A DNA stretch of 37,218 bases from JBDSKH01 sp035495435. Its GTDB lineage: Bacteria > Actinomycetota > Actinomycetes > Actinomycetales > Microbacteriaceae. The notes beneath the pieces were generated by a model. It was not told where the DNA came from. It did no database searches and saw only the letters and a program-made list of their open reading frames with translations. A program made the position numbers and the translations under genes. The stretch covers positions 1 to 37,218 of the forward strand of contig DATJFV010000083.1 of the NCBI GenBank assembly GCA_035495435.1, written 5' to 3'. This document shows positions 30,378 to 37,218 of the stretch, piece by piece (the first letter of the stretch is position 1; the number at the start of each line of letters is the position of its first letter).

Positions 30378-30853
30378 GCGCCGGGAGGCAGATGGTCGAG
30401 CCAGGTGAGGCTGGCGAACTCCTCGATCGACAGACCGAAGGCACGCGGATCCGCGGCGACGGCGCTGCGCAGTTCGTGTGCGTCCGCACCCTCGGGGACC
30501 ACCACATCCAGAGCCCCCGGATGCGCCACCGACTGCTCGAAGCGCAGCACGACCACCCCGGGCCGTGCACCAGCCACCTCCCACCTGCTGGTACCGAGCA
30601 GACCACGCGAGCCGCGCGCGCGGCGCGCGAACCCATCACCCACCCAGCGGCTGGTGCCGCGGCCCGTCTTGGGCTTTCCCTCGGGGTCGACGTAGCTGAT
30701 GGTGTCGGACAGGCTCAGAGGCTGCTCGCGCACCAGCTCGTACTCGAAGGTCGCGTCTCGGCGGTCACCGAGCCACAGCGGGAAGTTGGTCGCCTTCACG
30801 CTCCAGCGCCCCGGCAGGAGGCCGGCGAGCACGGCAGGGTCGTCGACAGGCAT
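30374..30853 (-). CDS. Uncharacterised 159-residue protein
   Basis: I do not recognise a family. The protein is soluble-looking, with no signal peptide or membrane segment: MPVDDPAVLAGLLPGRWSV, a WLGDRRDATFEYEL stretch that resembles a beta-strand barrel (lipocalin- or FABP-like start G-x-W), then an acidic C-terminus with SLTWLDHLPPGA. Start ATG at 30853 with GAGGACGAG immediately before it and TACCCT ten bases upstream. Codon bias agrees with a real gene. It is convergent with the AlkZ-type gene, overlapping it by 4 bp at the stop codons, and divergent from ubiA. Confidence 0.8.
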   Translation of the reverse strand: MPVDDPAVLAGLLPGRWSVKATNFPLWLGDRRDATFEYELVREQPLSLSDTISYVDPEGKPKTGRGTSRWVGDGFARRARGSRGLLGTSRWEVAGARPGVVVLRFEQSVAHPGALDVVVPEGADAHELRSAVAADPRAFGLSIEEFASLTWLDHLPPGA

Positions 30854-30886
30854 CTCGTCCTCAAGGGTACCCGCCCCGCGGTCACC

Positions 30887-30892
30887 TAGCCT
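30887..30892 (+). promoter_or_regulatory. Putative leaderless -10 box (TAGCCT) for the UbiA gene
   Basis: TAGCCT, six bases (GAACGC), ATG at 30899. It lies in the 45-bp gap between divergent genes. Confidence 0.55.
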
Positions 30893-30898
30893 GAACGC

Positions 30899-31711
30899 AT
30901 GGCACGGCTGCGGGCACTCGCTCTCTCGACCCACCCGGGACCTGCGCTCACGGTCACCGCCGTCACCGTGCTGCTCGCCATCGCCGCCGGACTCGACCCG
31001 TGGCGGATCGCCGTGCTCGGCCTCGTCATGCTGTGCAACCAGGCCTCGGTCGGCCTGTCGAACGACTGGCTCGACGCCGACCGGGATCGCGCCGTCGCGC
31101 GGACGGACAAACCGGTCGCACGAGGAGACCTGCCGGCCGCGGTGGCCCGCAACGCGGCGATCGGGCTGGCCACCGCATCCGTCGTGCTGTCGCTCGCCCT
31201 CGGCTGGGCGGCTGTCGTCGCCCACCTCATCTTCCTGGTGTCGGCATGGGCCTACAACGCAGGGCTCAAGAACAGCCCCGTCTCGGTCGTGCCCTACATC
31301 ACCGCGTTCGGAACCCTGCCCGCACTCGTCACGCTGGCTGCCGATCCCCCGGTGATCGCCGCAGCCACCACGATCGCCGCCGGCGCCCTGCTCGGGGTCG
31401 CGGCGCATTTCGCGAACGTGCTGCCCGACCTCGCCGACGACGCCGCGACCGGCGTGCGCGGCCTACCGCACCGGCTCGGGCGCGTGGCGTCGCAGGTGGC
31501 GATCTGGGTCGCCCTGCCTGCGGCCGCCGCCTGCCTCGCCCTCGGGTCACCGACACCCGCCGGGGTGGCCGGGCTGGTGATCGCGGTCGTGCTCGCGGTC
31601 GCCGGCCTGGTGCTCGGTCTGCGGCGCGCGCCGACGCGGGTGATCTTCCGGCTGGTGATGGCGGCCGCGCTCATCGACGTCGTGCTGCTGGTGCTCGGCG
31701 GCGCGGCGTGA
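30899..31711 (+). CDS. UbiA family prenyltransferase
   Basis: A 270-residue membrane protein with about eight to nine segments. First Asp motif N55-D-W-L-D59-x3-D63 (SNDWLDADRDRAV) and second motif LPDLADDAATGVRGLP are intact, so it should bind Mg2+-prenyl diphosphate and transfer it to an aromatic or polar acceptor. The acceptor (quinone precursor or other) cannot be inferred; no menaquinone genes are here. It is short for MenA. The message is probably leaderless. Its stop codon TGA is part of the -35 of the next operon. Confidence 0.88.
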   Translation: MARLRALALSTHPGPALTVTAVTVLLAIAAGLDPWRIAVLGLVMLCNQASVGLSNDWLDADRDRAVARTDKPVARGDLPAAVARNAAIGLATASVVLSLALGWAAVVAHLIFLVSAWAYNAGLKNSPVSVVPYITAFGTLPALVTLAADPPVIAAATTIAAGALLGVAAHFANVLPDLADDAATGVRGLPHRLGRVASQVAIWVALPAAAACLALGSPTPAGVAGLVIAVVLAVAGLVLGLRRAPTRVIFRLVMAAALIDVVLLVLGGAA

Positions 31712-31736
31712 ACCGTCGCGGCATCCGTCTCGTATT
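31709..31736 (+). promoter_or_regulatory. ECF-type promoter upstream of the sigma/anti-sigma operon
   Basis: TGAACC (31709-31714), 16 bases, CGTATT (31731-31736). The AAC in the -35 and CGT in the -10 are the hallmark of promoters read by ECF sigma factors, and such operons often transcribe themselves. Transcription would begin near 31743, just ahead of the GGAGGAGG ribosome binding site. The TGA of this -35 is the ubiA stop. Confidence 0.6.
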
Positions 31737-31760
31737 ACGTGCATGGAGGAGGTGCGCGCG

Positions 31761-32267
31761 GTGAGTACCGACGAGGCGGAAGCGCTGCGCGCGCTCTCCG
31801 ACGCCCATGCGGCCGCACTGCGTCGGTTCGTGATCCACCTCACCGGCAACGCGAGCGGAGCGGACGACATCGTGCAAGAGACCCTGCTGCGGGCCTGGCG
31901 CACCCCCAAGATCATGGAGCAGCCCGCGGAGGGCACCCGGTCATGGTTGTTCACCGTGGCGCGCAACCTGGTGATCGACGAGTTCCGCAGCGCGCGCCGC
32001 CGCCACGAACTCACCACCGACGAGCCGCCCGACCGGGTCGAGCGCGACCGCACCGACGCGCTGTTCGAGACGTTGCTGGTCGAGGAGGCGCTCGGCGCAC
32101 TGGCGTACGAGCACCGCGCGGTGATCGTGCACGGCTACTACGGCGGCCGCAGCACGGCAGAGATCGCCGATGTGCTCGGCATTCCCGAGGGCACCGTGAA
32201 GTCGCGCATGCACTACGGACTGCGCGCGCTGCGGCTCGCACTGCAAGAGAAGGGAGTGACGCGATGA
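31761..32267 (+). CDS. ECF RNA polymerase sigma factor
   Basis: A 168-residue group 4 sigma factor. Sigma region 2 at about 17-82 includes DDIVQETLLRAWRTP and SWLFTVARNLVIDEFRSARR; region 4 at about 107-160 contains the HTH STAEIADVLGIPEGTVKSRM. No region 3 and no C-terminal extension. Start GTG at 31761 is preferred over the in-frame ATG at 31743 because GGAGGAGG (31745-31752) lies between them at proper distance. Overlaps the anti-sigma gene by ATGA. The type resembles SigL/SigK-like ECFs with a ZAS anti-sigma, as a group assignment only. Confidence 0.92.
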   Translation: MSTDEAEALRALSDAHAAALRRFVIHLTGNASGADDIVQETLLRAWRTPKIMEQPAEGTRSWLFTVARNLVIDEFRSARRRHELTTDEPPDRVERDRTDALFETLLVEEALGALAYEHRAVIVHGYYGGRSTAEIADVLGIPEGTVKSRMHYGLRALRLALQEKGVTR

Positions 32268-32968
32268 CCGATCCGGATCACTCCCGCGTCGCCGACTGGG
32301 ACGCCGCCTACGTGCTGGGTGCGCTGTCGCCCGCCGAACGCCGGGAGTTCGAGGACCACCTCGAGGAGTGCGAGCGCTGCCGAGCCGCGGTGACGGACCT
32401 GGGCGCTCTGCCGGGGCTGCTCGGCCGTCTTGACGATGCGCGCGGAATGGCCCTGCTGGATGATGCCGCCGTGGACAGCGCAGCCGCACCGGCCGACGCG
32501 ACCGTCGCCGCCATCCGGCGCATCGATCGTCGCCGCCGCATCCGCACGGCCGTGGCCGGGGTGGCGGCGCTGGCCGCCGCCGCGGCTCTCGCCAGCGCGC
32601 TCACGCTGGCGATCCCCGCCGCGCTGGCACCGCAGCCGCAGGCCGATGCCGCGGTACAGCTGCACGCCGTTACCGGTCAGACCCTGCCGATCACGATGTC
32701 GGTCAGCGCGACCCGTGCCGACTGGGGAACCCGGCTCGATGTGCGCTGCGTGTATCAGTCCTCGCCCACCGCGTACGGCCCGGTGGCGTACTCGCTCTGG
32801 GTGGTCGGATCCGACGGGGCCGAAAGCGCCGTCTCGACCTGGCGATCGACTCCCGGTGCGGAGGTGCGGCTCGACGCCGCCACCGCCCTCGCACTCGACG
32901 ACATCGCCCGCCTGCAACTGCGCACCGGCGACGGCGGCCAGACCCTGATGGACGCCCAGCTGCCCTGA
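32264..32968 (+). CDS. Zinc-finger (ZAS) transmembrane anti-sigma factor
   Basis: A 234-residue protein. The N-terminal anti-sigma zinc domain carries His32-x3-Cys36-x2-Cys39 (DHLEECERC) with AYVLGALSPAERREFE before it, the standard RskA-like entry. One membrane segment lies at about 95-118, preceded by RRRRIRT (positive inside). The C-terminal ~115 residues are outside the membrane and form the sensory part; this resembles the RskA C-terminal domain in position and composition. It should hold the ECF sigma factor inactive until an external signal releases it. The stimulus is unknown. The gene converges with the transporter gene, 18 bp apart. Confidence 0.9.
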   Translation: MTDPDHSRVADWDAAYVLGALSPAERREFEDHLEECERCRAAVTDLGALPGLLGRLDDARGMALLDDAAVDSAAAPADATVAAIRRIDRRRRIRTAVAGVAALAAAAALASALTLAIPAALAPQPQADAAVQLHAVTGQTLPITMSVSATRADWGTRLDVRCVYQSSPTAYGPVAYSLWVVGSDGAESAVSTWRSTPGAEVRLDAATALALDDIARLQLRTGDGGQTLMDAQLP

Positions 32969-32986
32969 CCGGGCCGGGTCGTCTGC

Positions 32987-34384
32987 TCAGCGCGCGGTCT
33001 CGGCCGGCGCGTCCTCAGCGTCGCCCTCGGTCGGCGCCGGGTTGCGGATGCCGGCCAGCGACACCAGGCCGCCCGCGATCATGAGAACGGCGGTCACGAT
33101 CGCGGCGCGGTGGAACCCGGCCAGATCGACGGAGTCGCCGCCGACGATCACGGCGAGCATCGCGATGACGATGAGCCCGGCGACCCGAGAGACCGCGTTG
33201 TTCACCGCCGACGCGATGCCCGAACGCTCGGTCTCGATCGATCCGAGGATCGCCGAGGTCAGGGGCGAGACCGTGAGCGTGAGGCCCACGCCGAACAGCA
33301 GGATGCTGGGCAGCACCTGGGTCCAGTAGCTGAAGTCGGGGCTGACCGTGAGCAGCAGCAGCGCCGCGAGCCCCATCAGCACCGGCCCCACCGTCATGAA
33401 CAGCCGCGGACCGAAGCGCCCCGAGAGCGCCCCGACCCGCGAACTGAACAGGATCATGATGATCGTGATCGGCAGCGACGCCAGGCCCGCGAGCGTCGCG
33501 GGGAAGTTCGGTCCGTCGTCGCGCTGCAGGTACACCACCACGACGAACCCGTTGAGCGCGAGGGCACCGTAGATCAACGCGGTCGCGACATTCCCCGACC
33601 AGAAGTTGCGCACCCGGAACAGCGACAGCGGCATCACCGGCTCTGCCGCGTACCGCTCGCGCACCAGGAACCCCACGAACGCCGCGATCCCCAGGCCCAT
33701 GGAGAGGTAGATCGCCGGGTGCGACCACCCCAGCCTCCCCTGCTCGATGAGCGCGTAGACCGGGCCGCCGAGGCCGAGGGTGCAGAGGATGGCGCCGGGG
33801 AAGTCGATCCTGATGCCGGCGCGGCGGTTGTCGGTGTGGCCCAGGATCACCAGCAGCACGAGGGTGACGGCGATCGGCACCACGTTGATCACGAACGCCC
33901 AGCGCCACGACAGCAGGTCGACGAAGACACCGCCGAGCAGGGGTCCGGCGATCATGGCCACGCTGGCCATGCCGGTCCAGATGCCGATCGCGCGGCCCTG
34001 CGCCGCACCGCGGAAGTTGGAGGTGATGAGCGCCAGCGCGCTCGGCACGAGCAGCGCCCCGGCGATGCCCTGCACGCCGCGCGCGACGATCAGGAAGCCG
34101 GCATTCGGTGCCAGAGCGATCGCGAGCGACGTGACGCCGAAGGCGATGAGGCCGATGCGCATGACCAGGATGCGGCCGTAGAGGTCGCTGACCGACCCGG
34201 CCACCAGGATCAGTGACCCGAGGGTGATGAGGTAGGCGTCCACCACCCACTGCTGGGTGGTGATGCCGCCTCCCAGCTCTTTCGAGATCGCCGGCAGCGC
34301 GACATTGACGATGGTTCCGTCGAGGAACGAGACGAACGACGCGAGCACCGCGATCGTGATGACGAGCCGTTGGTCGCGATTCAT
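32987..34384 (-). CDS. MFS transporter, DHA2 family (EmrB/QacA type)
   Basis: A 465-residue drug:H+ antiporter-like protein with about 14 predicted segments. Motif A-like sequence GSVSDLYGRILVMR, the FLDGTIVNVALPAI opening of DHA2 transporters, and motif C GPLLGGVFVDLLSWRWAFVIN are visible. The first helix carries the Asp (FLDGT) conserved in the family. The substrate is unknown. ATG at 34384 is preceded by TAGCCT and six bases; the TAG is the stop codon of the upstream hydrolase, so the transporter probably has its own promoter despite the 9-bp gap. Confidence 0.92.
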   Translation of the reverse strand: MNRDQRLVITIAVLASFVSFLDGTIVNVALPAISKELGGGITTQQWVVDAYLITLGSLILVAGSVSDLYGRILVMRIGLIAFGVTSLAIALAPNAGFLIVARGVQGIAGALLVPSALALITSNFRGAAQGRAIGIWTGMASVAMIAGPLLGGVFVDLLSWRWAFVINVVPIAVTLVLLVILGHTDNRRAGIRIDFPGAILCTLGLGGPVYALIEQGRLGWSHPAIYLSMGLGIAAFVGFLVRERYAAEPVMPLSLFRVRNFWSGNVATALIYGALALNGFVVVVYLQRDDGPNFPATLAGLASLPITIIMILFSSRVGALSGRFGPRLFMTVGPVLMGLAALLLLTVSPDFSYWTQVLPSILLFGVGLTLTVSPLTSAILGSIETERSGIASAVNNAVSRVAGLIVIAMLAVIVGGDSVDLAGFHRAAIVTAVLMIAGGLVSLAGIRNPAPTEGDAEDAPAETAR

Positions 34385-34390
34385 GTGCCG

Positions 34391-34396
34391 AGGCTA
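34391..34396 (-). promoter_or_regulatory. Putative leaderless -10 box (TAGCCT) for the DHA2 transporter
   Basis: TAGCCT, six bases, ATG at 34384. The TAG (34394-34396) is the stop codon of the upstream hydrolase gene. Confidence 0.5.
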
Positions 34397-35086
34397 GCCC
34401 TCCCGCTCGTCCTCCCGCTGGCCCTCCCGCTCGACGGCATCGATGACCGCCTCGATGGTCTCGGAGGCGTCCAGCACCCGGAAGTGCCCGACCACCGGCA
34501 CCTCGATGTTGGTCGCGCCCTCGACCCGCGAACCCTCGGGGATGTGCGGGTCGAAACGGGGGTAGATGGAGGTGACCCGGGCGTTGAGCTCACGTGCCTC
34601 CGCGAGCCGGCGGATCACCTCGTCGGTGGGCAGGAACGCGCGCAGCGTCGGCACAGGGGTCAGTCGCGCCATCCCCGATCCGGCGAATGGGCTGGCGATC
34701 GCGACCAGACGGTCGACGCGGTGGTCCGGGTCGTCGGTGGCCATCAGTTGTTTGCCGATCAGCCCGCCCTTGCTGTGCGCGACGATCGCGACGCCCTGCA
34801 GCTCGCGCCGGGCCAGCTCCTCGGCGACCACGGTCGCCGATTCCGGGATCGGCAGCACGTTGTACCCGAGCGACCTGATCACATGCACCGGATGCCCGCG
34901 CCCGTTGAGTGCATCACCCACGGTGCGCAGGAAGTGCCAGGTCTCGTACACGCCGGGGATCAGCACCACCGCGCGACGGTCACCGTGCATCCACTCGTCG
35001 GGTGCGCGCAGCTGCGCCCGCACCCGAACCCGCAGCGCGTTCGGGTAGTCGCGGATGAGGTAGAGGGCGTGCCGGCCGCGTCTCAT
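34394..35086 (-). CDS. Alpha/beta hydrolase, lipase/esterase-like (AHSKGG)
   Basis: A 230-residue hydrolase. VLIPGVYETWHFLRTVGDAL is the oxyanion-side opening, and the nucleophile elbow is AHSKGG with Ser105 (Ala instead of the first Gly of GxSxG, as in many actinobacterial triacylglycerol-lipase-like proteins). The C-terminal VVGHFRVLD supplies a likely catalytic His; DPDHRVDRLVAIASPFAGSGMA matches the same group. It ends in a charged EREGQREDEREG tail. No signal peptide, so probably intracellular. ATG at 35086 overlaps the previous hydrolase stop (ATGA). Confidence 0.83.
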   Translation of the reverse strand: MRRGRHALYLIRDYPNALRVRVRAQLRAPDEWMHGDRRAVVLIPGVYETWHFLRTVGDALNGRGHPVHVIRSLGYNVLPIPESATVVAEELARRELQGVAIVAHSKGGLIGKQLMATDDPDHRVDRLVAIASPFAGSGMARLTPVPTLRAFLPTDEVIRRLAEARELNARVTSIYPRFDPHIPEGSRVEGATNIEVPVVGHFRVLDASETIEAVIDAVEREGQREDEREG

Positions 35087-35919
35087 GCGTCGAGCCAGTC
35101 GCCGATGTGCCGGGCGATCATCACCGGGTCGGTGTGCATGATCACGTGGGGACCGCGCACCTGGCGGTACTCGATCCGGGTCGAGAGGGTGCTCAGCCCC
35201 TGCGCCCACTGGTCCGAGACGATCGGGTCGCGGTCGCCGTTGACGACCAGCACCCGCCCGCCGAGCGTGCCCACGCGGGTTTCGATCGCATCCCGCAGCA
35301 TGTGCGGCACCTGCCGCAGCAGGTACGGCAGCCCGCAGCGCAGCAGGTAGTCGGTGACGGCGATGACGAACACTGCCGGCGGTTCCCGCAGCGCATCATG
35401 CAGCAGCCGGCCGGTGGCGCGCAGCAGGGTGCGGGCTCGCGGCTCGAGAGTCGGCGCCATGAGCACGATGCGGTCGGTGACGCCGGGGTGGGCATCCGCG
35501 AGGGCCGAGACGACCTGCGCACCCCAGGAATGGCCGACCAGCACCGCGTTCTCGAGCCCCGCGCGTCGCAACACGGATGCCAGCACGGCCGCGTGCTGCG
35601 CGATCGTCACGTCGCGGTGCGGGTCGGGTGCGGCCCCGTAGCCCGGCAGGTCGACGAGGTACACGGCACCGCGATGCGCGAGCTCGGCGGCGAGCGGCTG
35701 GTAGTACCACGACGACACGCCCAGGCCGTGCACCAGCACGAACGCGCGGTCGGTGGGCGCCGGGTCGTGACGCACGACGAACCGCTTCACCATGATCGTG
35801 AGGTCCTCATGCACCTGTCGGCTCGTGAAGAACACGGCACCGCGCACCATCCGCGCCCGGTAGCGCGCCTCGTCGCGTTCGGTGTGCCCGCGCCGGCGAC
35901 CGGGTGCCGTGGTCGTCAT
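35083..35919 (-). CDS. Alpha/beta hydrolase with GHSWG elbow
   Basis: A 278-residue alpha/beta hydrolase. Oxyanion segment FVLVHGLGVSSWYYQPLA, nucleophile elbow GHSWG with Ser131, acid in VVNGDRDPIVS, and His in RGPHVIMHTDP; all in the usual order. Basic N-terminus of ~25 residues without a signal peptide. The substrate is unknown. ATG at 35919 is preceded by TAGACT and seven bases; the TAG of the box is the stop of the luciferase-like gene. Translationally coupled to a second hydrolase downstream, suggesting a joint role. Confidence 0.87.
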   Translation of the reverse strand: MTTTAPGRRRGHTERDEARYRARMVRGAVFFTSRQVHEDLTIMVKRFVVRHDPAPTDRAFVLVHGLGVSSWYYQPLAAELAHRGAVYLVDLPGYGAAPDPHRDVTIAQHAAVLASVLRRAGLENAVLVGHSWGAQVVSALADAHPGVTDRIVLMAPTLEPRARTLLRATGRLLHDALREPPAVFVIAVTDYLLRCGLPYLLRQVPHMLRDAIETRVGTLGGRVLVVNGDRDPIVSDQWAQGLSTLSTRIEYRQVRGPHVIMHTDPVMIARHIGDWLDA

Positions 35920-35926
35920 GACCCGG

Positions 35927-35932
35927 AGTCTA
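35927..35932 (-). promoter_or_regulatory. Putative leaderless -10 box (TAGACT) for the GHSWG hydrolase
   Basis: TAGACT, seven bases, ATG at 35919 on the minus strand. Its TAG (35930-35932) is the stop codon of the upstream oxidoreductase gene. Confidence 0.45.
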
Positions 35933-36991
35933 GGAGGCCAACTCCGCCGGTTCCTGGGCGAGCAGTTCGCGCACCCGCGGGATCACCTGCGTTCCGTACA
36001 GCTCGATCGCGGTCATCAGGTGCTCGTGAGGCAGCTCGCCCGCCGAGTACTTCAGGTCGAAGCGCTGCACGCCCAGCTCGCGCACGGTTCCGGCGACCTT
36101 CTGCGCCACCGTCTCGGGCGAGCCGAGGTGCAGAGCGCCGCGCGTGATCTCGTCGGCGTAGCGCTCGCGGGTCGTGGGCGGCCAGCCGCGCTCGGCGCCG
36201 ATCCGGTCGACCATCTTCTTGTGGTGCGGCCAGTACAGCTCCGCCGCCTCGTCGTCGGTCGCCGCGATGAACCCCGGCGAATGCACGGCGACCGGGAGGC
36301 TGGTGTCGTGCCCCATCTGCGCCAGGGCGCGCCTGTACAGGTCGACATAGGGCCGGAATCGCGCCGGCTCGCCGCCGATGATCGCCAGCACCAGCGGGAA
36401 CTCGTAGTGCGCGGCCCGCACCACGGACTCGGGGCTGCCGCCGACGCCGACCCACGTGCGGATCGATCCGGACGCGGTCTTCGGGTACACCTGCTGATCG
36501 ACCAGGGGCGGGCGCACGCTGCCCTCCCACGACACCGGCCCCTCGGCCAGCAGCTGGCTGAGCAGGTCGATCTTCTCCTCGAACAGCCGCTCGTAGTCGC
36601 GCAGGTCGAACCCGAACAGCGGGAAGGACTCGGTGAACGACCCGCGGCCCAAGATGATCTCGGCACGCCCCTTCGACACCGCATCCAGCGTCGCGAACTT
36701 CTCGAACACCCGCACCGGGTCATCCGAGCTGAGCACCGTCACCGCAGTGCCGAGCCGGATGCTGCGGGTGCGCCCCGCGATCGCCGCCAGCACCACCTCG
36801 GGCGCGCTGACCGCGAAGTCGTCGCGGTGATGCTCACCGAGGCCGAAGAAGTCGATGCCCAGCTCGTCGGCCAGCACCGCCTCATCGACGACGTTGCGGA
36901 TCACCCGGTCGTACGGCACCCGCTCGCCGTCGGAGCCGACCGTCACGTCACCGAAAGTGTCCAGCCCGAACTGCACCTGCTCGAAGTCCAT
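35930..36991 (-). CDS. LLM-class flavin-dependent oxidoreductase
   Basis: A 353-residue bacterial-luciferase-like protein (TIM barrel, FMN or F420). VQFGLDTFGD at the start, then ADELGIDFFGLGEHHRDDF, the RIRLGTAV-type strand (SIRLGTAVTVLSSDDPVRVFEKFATLDAVSKGRAEIILGRG), and WVGVGGSPESV are typical of the LLM group. The cofactor and substrate are unknown. The start chosen is ATG at 36991, where the homologous part begins; the frame is open upstream but lacks recognisable sequence. No leaderless box is evident here. First gene in the minus run toward the hydrolases and transporter. Confidence 0.9.
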   Translation of the reverse strand: MDFEQVQFGLDTFGDVTVGSDGERVPYDRVIRNVVDEAVLADELGIDFFGLGEHHRDDFAVSAPEVVLAAIAGRTRSIRLGTAVTVLSSDDPVRVFEKFATLDAVSKGRAEIILGRGSFTESFPLFGFDLRDYERLFEEKIDLLSQLLAEGPVSWEGSVRPPLVDQQVYPKTASGSIRTWVGVGGSPESVVRAAHYEFPLVLAIIGGEPARFRPYVDLYRRALAQMGHDTSLPVAVHSPGFIAATDDEAAELYWPHHKKMVDRIGAERGWPPTTRERYADEITRGALHLGSPETVAQKVAGTVRELGVQRFDLKYSAGELPHEHLMTAIELYGTQVIPRVRELLAQEPAELAS

Positions 36992-37063
36992 GGTCGATGC
37001 AACCACATCGAGTAGAGGCGCATTCCCCCGCGCAACCCCCTGGGCGGCACACCCGAGCCTCCC

Positions 37064-37069
37064 TAGACT
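37064..37069 (+). promoter_or_regulatory. Putative leaderless -10 box (TAGACT) for the last gene
   Basis: TAGACT, six bases (GTGCGG), GTG at 37076 on the plus strand, in the 84-bp gap between divergent genes. The remainder of that gap (36992-37063) shows no other signal. Confidence 0.5.
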
Positions 37070-37075
37070 GTGCGG

Positions 37076-37218
37076 GTGGATGAGGTCGTCGTGCTCGACG
37101 CCGTGGCGGTCGCGGCACTCGCGCAGTCGACGCGCGACCGCGCCCGCGAAGCCACCACCACCACCGCGAAGGTCCTGCACGGCTACGCCTCCGAACTCGA
37201 CCAGATCGCCGAAGCCGC
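37076..37218 (+). CDS. Start of an uncharacterised protein (runs off the window)
   Basis: 47 codons are visible, beginning GTG at 37076 and reading VVVLDAVAVAALAQSTRDRA, then EATTTTAKVLHGYASELDQIAEA. The frame has nearly pure G/C at codon position 3, and TAGACT with six bases precedes the start. The stretch is helical and Ala-rich, without a recognisable motif; too short to assign a family. Confidence 0.6.
   Translation, partial: MDEVVVLDAVAVAALAQSTRDRAREATTTTAKVLHGYASELDQIAEA

Noticed and set aside
31743..31760. ATG at 31743 as the sigma factor start
   Set aside because: It leaves no ribosome binding site before it and lies at the likely transcription start; GTG at 31761 follows GGAGGAGG properly.
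1..37218. Mobile elements, CRISPR arrays, tRNA and rRNA genes
   Set aside because: No transposase or integrase frames, no regular direct repeats, and no tRNA-like cloverleaf was noticed in any intergenic gap; the gaps are too short for most.

Overview
The window is high-GC actinobacterial chromosome, with third codon positions almost always G or C. Gene order and protein types (hrcA-dnaJ-rsmE-HIT-phoH-ybeY-CBS-era, lepA/hemW, comEA-comEC-holA facing rpsT, DUF2510 and DUF4190 proteins) fit the Microbacteriaceae, probably Microbacterium or a close relative. I reach that placement from protein character and synteny, not from any search. I see no tRNA, rRNA, CRISPR array, prophage, transposase or plasmid gene. 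Almost every base lies in or next to a gene.

Layout. 1-6.5 kb, minus strand: a housekeeping run read from hrcA through dnaJ, rsmE, a HIT protein, a PhoH ATPase, ybeY, a CBS-domain membrane protein and the start of era. A CIRCE operator lies on the hrcA transcription start. 6.5-13.2 kb: two plus-strand DUF4870 membrane proteins, then a minus-strand run (read right to left) of a DUF4190 protein, lepA, a TM2 protein, two DUF1990 paralogues, a DUF2510 protein and hemW. 13.2-18.8 kb: a TIGR01777-type epimerase, rpsT, then the competence-type pair comEA-comEC overlapping holA, and a 57-codon ORF. 18.8-24.2 kb: leuS, pabB, and divergently a class IV aminotransferase (4-amino-4-deoxychorismate lyase type) with a DedA protein. 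24.3-28.2 kb: an osmoprotectant-type ABC transporter operon preceded by a TetR regulator. 28.3-32.97 kb: an App1-type phosphatase coupled to an AlkZ-type DNA glycosylase, an unknown protein, a UbiA prenyltransferase, and an ECF sigma/anti-sigma pair. 33-37.2 kb: a DHA2 transporter, two alpha/beta hydrolases, a luciferase-like oxidoreductase, and the start of an unknown gene.

The most interesting signal is regulatory. Twelve genes carry the same arrangement at their 5' end: a -10 hexamer TANNNT (usually TAGNCT), then 6 (ten cases) or 7 (two cases) bases, then directly the ATG or GTG start. This is the geometry expected of leaderless mRNAs. In three places the TAG stop codon of the upstream gene is itself the first half of the -10 box. 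In one place (pabB/pabC) two divergent leaderless promoters are interlocked in 11 bp. The ECF operon carries a TGAACC-N16-CGTATT promoter whose -35 is built on the stop codon of the preceding gene. No large undescribed multi-gene system is evident; the window is mainly core genome with unusually compact promoter architecture.
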